Source: Epiperipatus broadwayi
Taxonomy: Eukaryota; Onychophora; Udeonychophora; Euonychophora; Peripatidae
Direction: 5' to 3'
Length of the DNA stretch: 64,000 nt
Assembly (NCBI GenBank): GCA_028023455.1
Contig: JAQFVV010006216.1
Span: 4,172,877-4,236,876, forward strand
This document shows, in pieces, positions 63,500 through 64,000 of the stretch. Each line of letters begins with the position of its first letter. Position 1 is the first letter of the stretch. The position numbers were made by a program, and so were the translations under genes. The notes beneath the pieces are model-generated. The model was not told the origin of the DNA. It made no database searches and worked only from the letters and a program-made list of their open reading frames with translations.

Positions 63500-64000
63500 G
63501 AATATATATATATGTTATTTTATAAAGAATTTAATATTGTCAATTTCAAATTCTATATTTAGTATTGTTTTATGAATATGAAAAGTATTTTTGAATTTCC
63601 ATATTCATATGAGAAAGTAAATTATAAATCTTACATGTGTAATACTTTAAAAACTGTTATATTAACAATAATATTAGAAGCTATTTTGCAAAAGAAAAGA
63701 ATTAGATAGGCATCTACATTTGCACATCACCAAATAGCAGTCTCTTACAATTTTATTGGTATTAATAATGAATAGACTTCATCAAAAATTTAAAGGCCAT
63801 AAACAATTATAATAAAAAAAGTATTTTCTTATATAAAAAATATCTGCTGTTAAATAAACAGTTTAGCACATTAATAGAGTAACTAAACAAGAGCTGAAAG
63901 TTCCTGAATAAATTCTCAAATGAGCAAAATAAAACAACAGTTTTATCAATTTAATGAAGATGTTGTACTCACTTGAATGCATACATGAACTCTTGAGCAA
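63500..64000. other. Flanking non-coding DNA
   Basis: A TA tract adjoins the element E 5' LTR. No feature could be supported up to the end of the window. Confidence 0.5.

Overview
The window is very AT-rich (roughly three quarters A+T by eye) animal genomic DNA, dominated by long introns or intergenic sequence and decayed transposable elements. The one host-gene piece I can support is a spliced terminal exon of a serine beta-lactamase-like protein (6412-6588, + strand), with a canonical acceptor, a stop codon and a poly(A) signal. The hAT, RTE-like LINE, GIY-YIG and Ty3/gypsy relics fit an AT-rich invertebrate genome; I cannot fix the phylum. There are no operons, rRNAs, tRNAs or CRISPR arrays.

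Layout: 1-9804 is gene-poor, with several fold-back repeats (2288-2961, 3307-3449, 7655-7703, 7730-8017, 8129-8346) and the beta-lactamase-like exon. 9805-11480 holds copy 1 of a repeat family bounded by TTGTAACGA-like ends (family T), followed by an RTE-like LINE relic. 12386-15251 is a degraded hAT transposon. 15483-16850 is the 5' LTR, gag and start of protease of a gypsy element K. 17625-19805 is family T copy 2 (inverted relative to copy 1). 19806-21460 holds an LTR-like relic and a GIY-YIG endonuclease relic.

22639-49417 is a cluster of one Ty3/gypsy family. Element A (minus strand, 10 kb, both LTRs, gag-PR-RT-RH-IN all broken) is joined LTR to LTR with element B (3' half only), whose LTR is split by a 4.7-kb family T copy 3 (33912-38612). 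Element C (pol deleted) follows, and then an inverted LTR end, D, joined to C through 4 bp of microhomology. Two fold-back elements inserted in this cluster have exact 12-bp and 16-bp target duplications. 50600-53535 contains the rest of protease, the RNase H end, integrase and 3' LTR of a K-type element, possibly the other half of K1. 54536-55415 is an inverted-terminal-repeat element. 55826-63499 is a second complete but inactivated Ty3/gypsy element (E, minus strand).

The retroelements encode capsid, protease, reverse transcriptase/RNase H and integrase for copy-and-paste transposition. Every pol here is interrupted by stops or frameshifts, so none looks autonomous. The most interesting structures are the fold-back family with long target duplications, the LTR-LTR junction, the microhomology-joined inversion and the possibly single K element split by about 34 kb.
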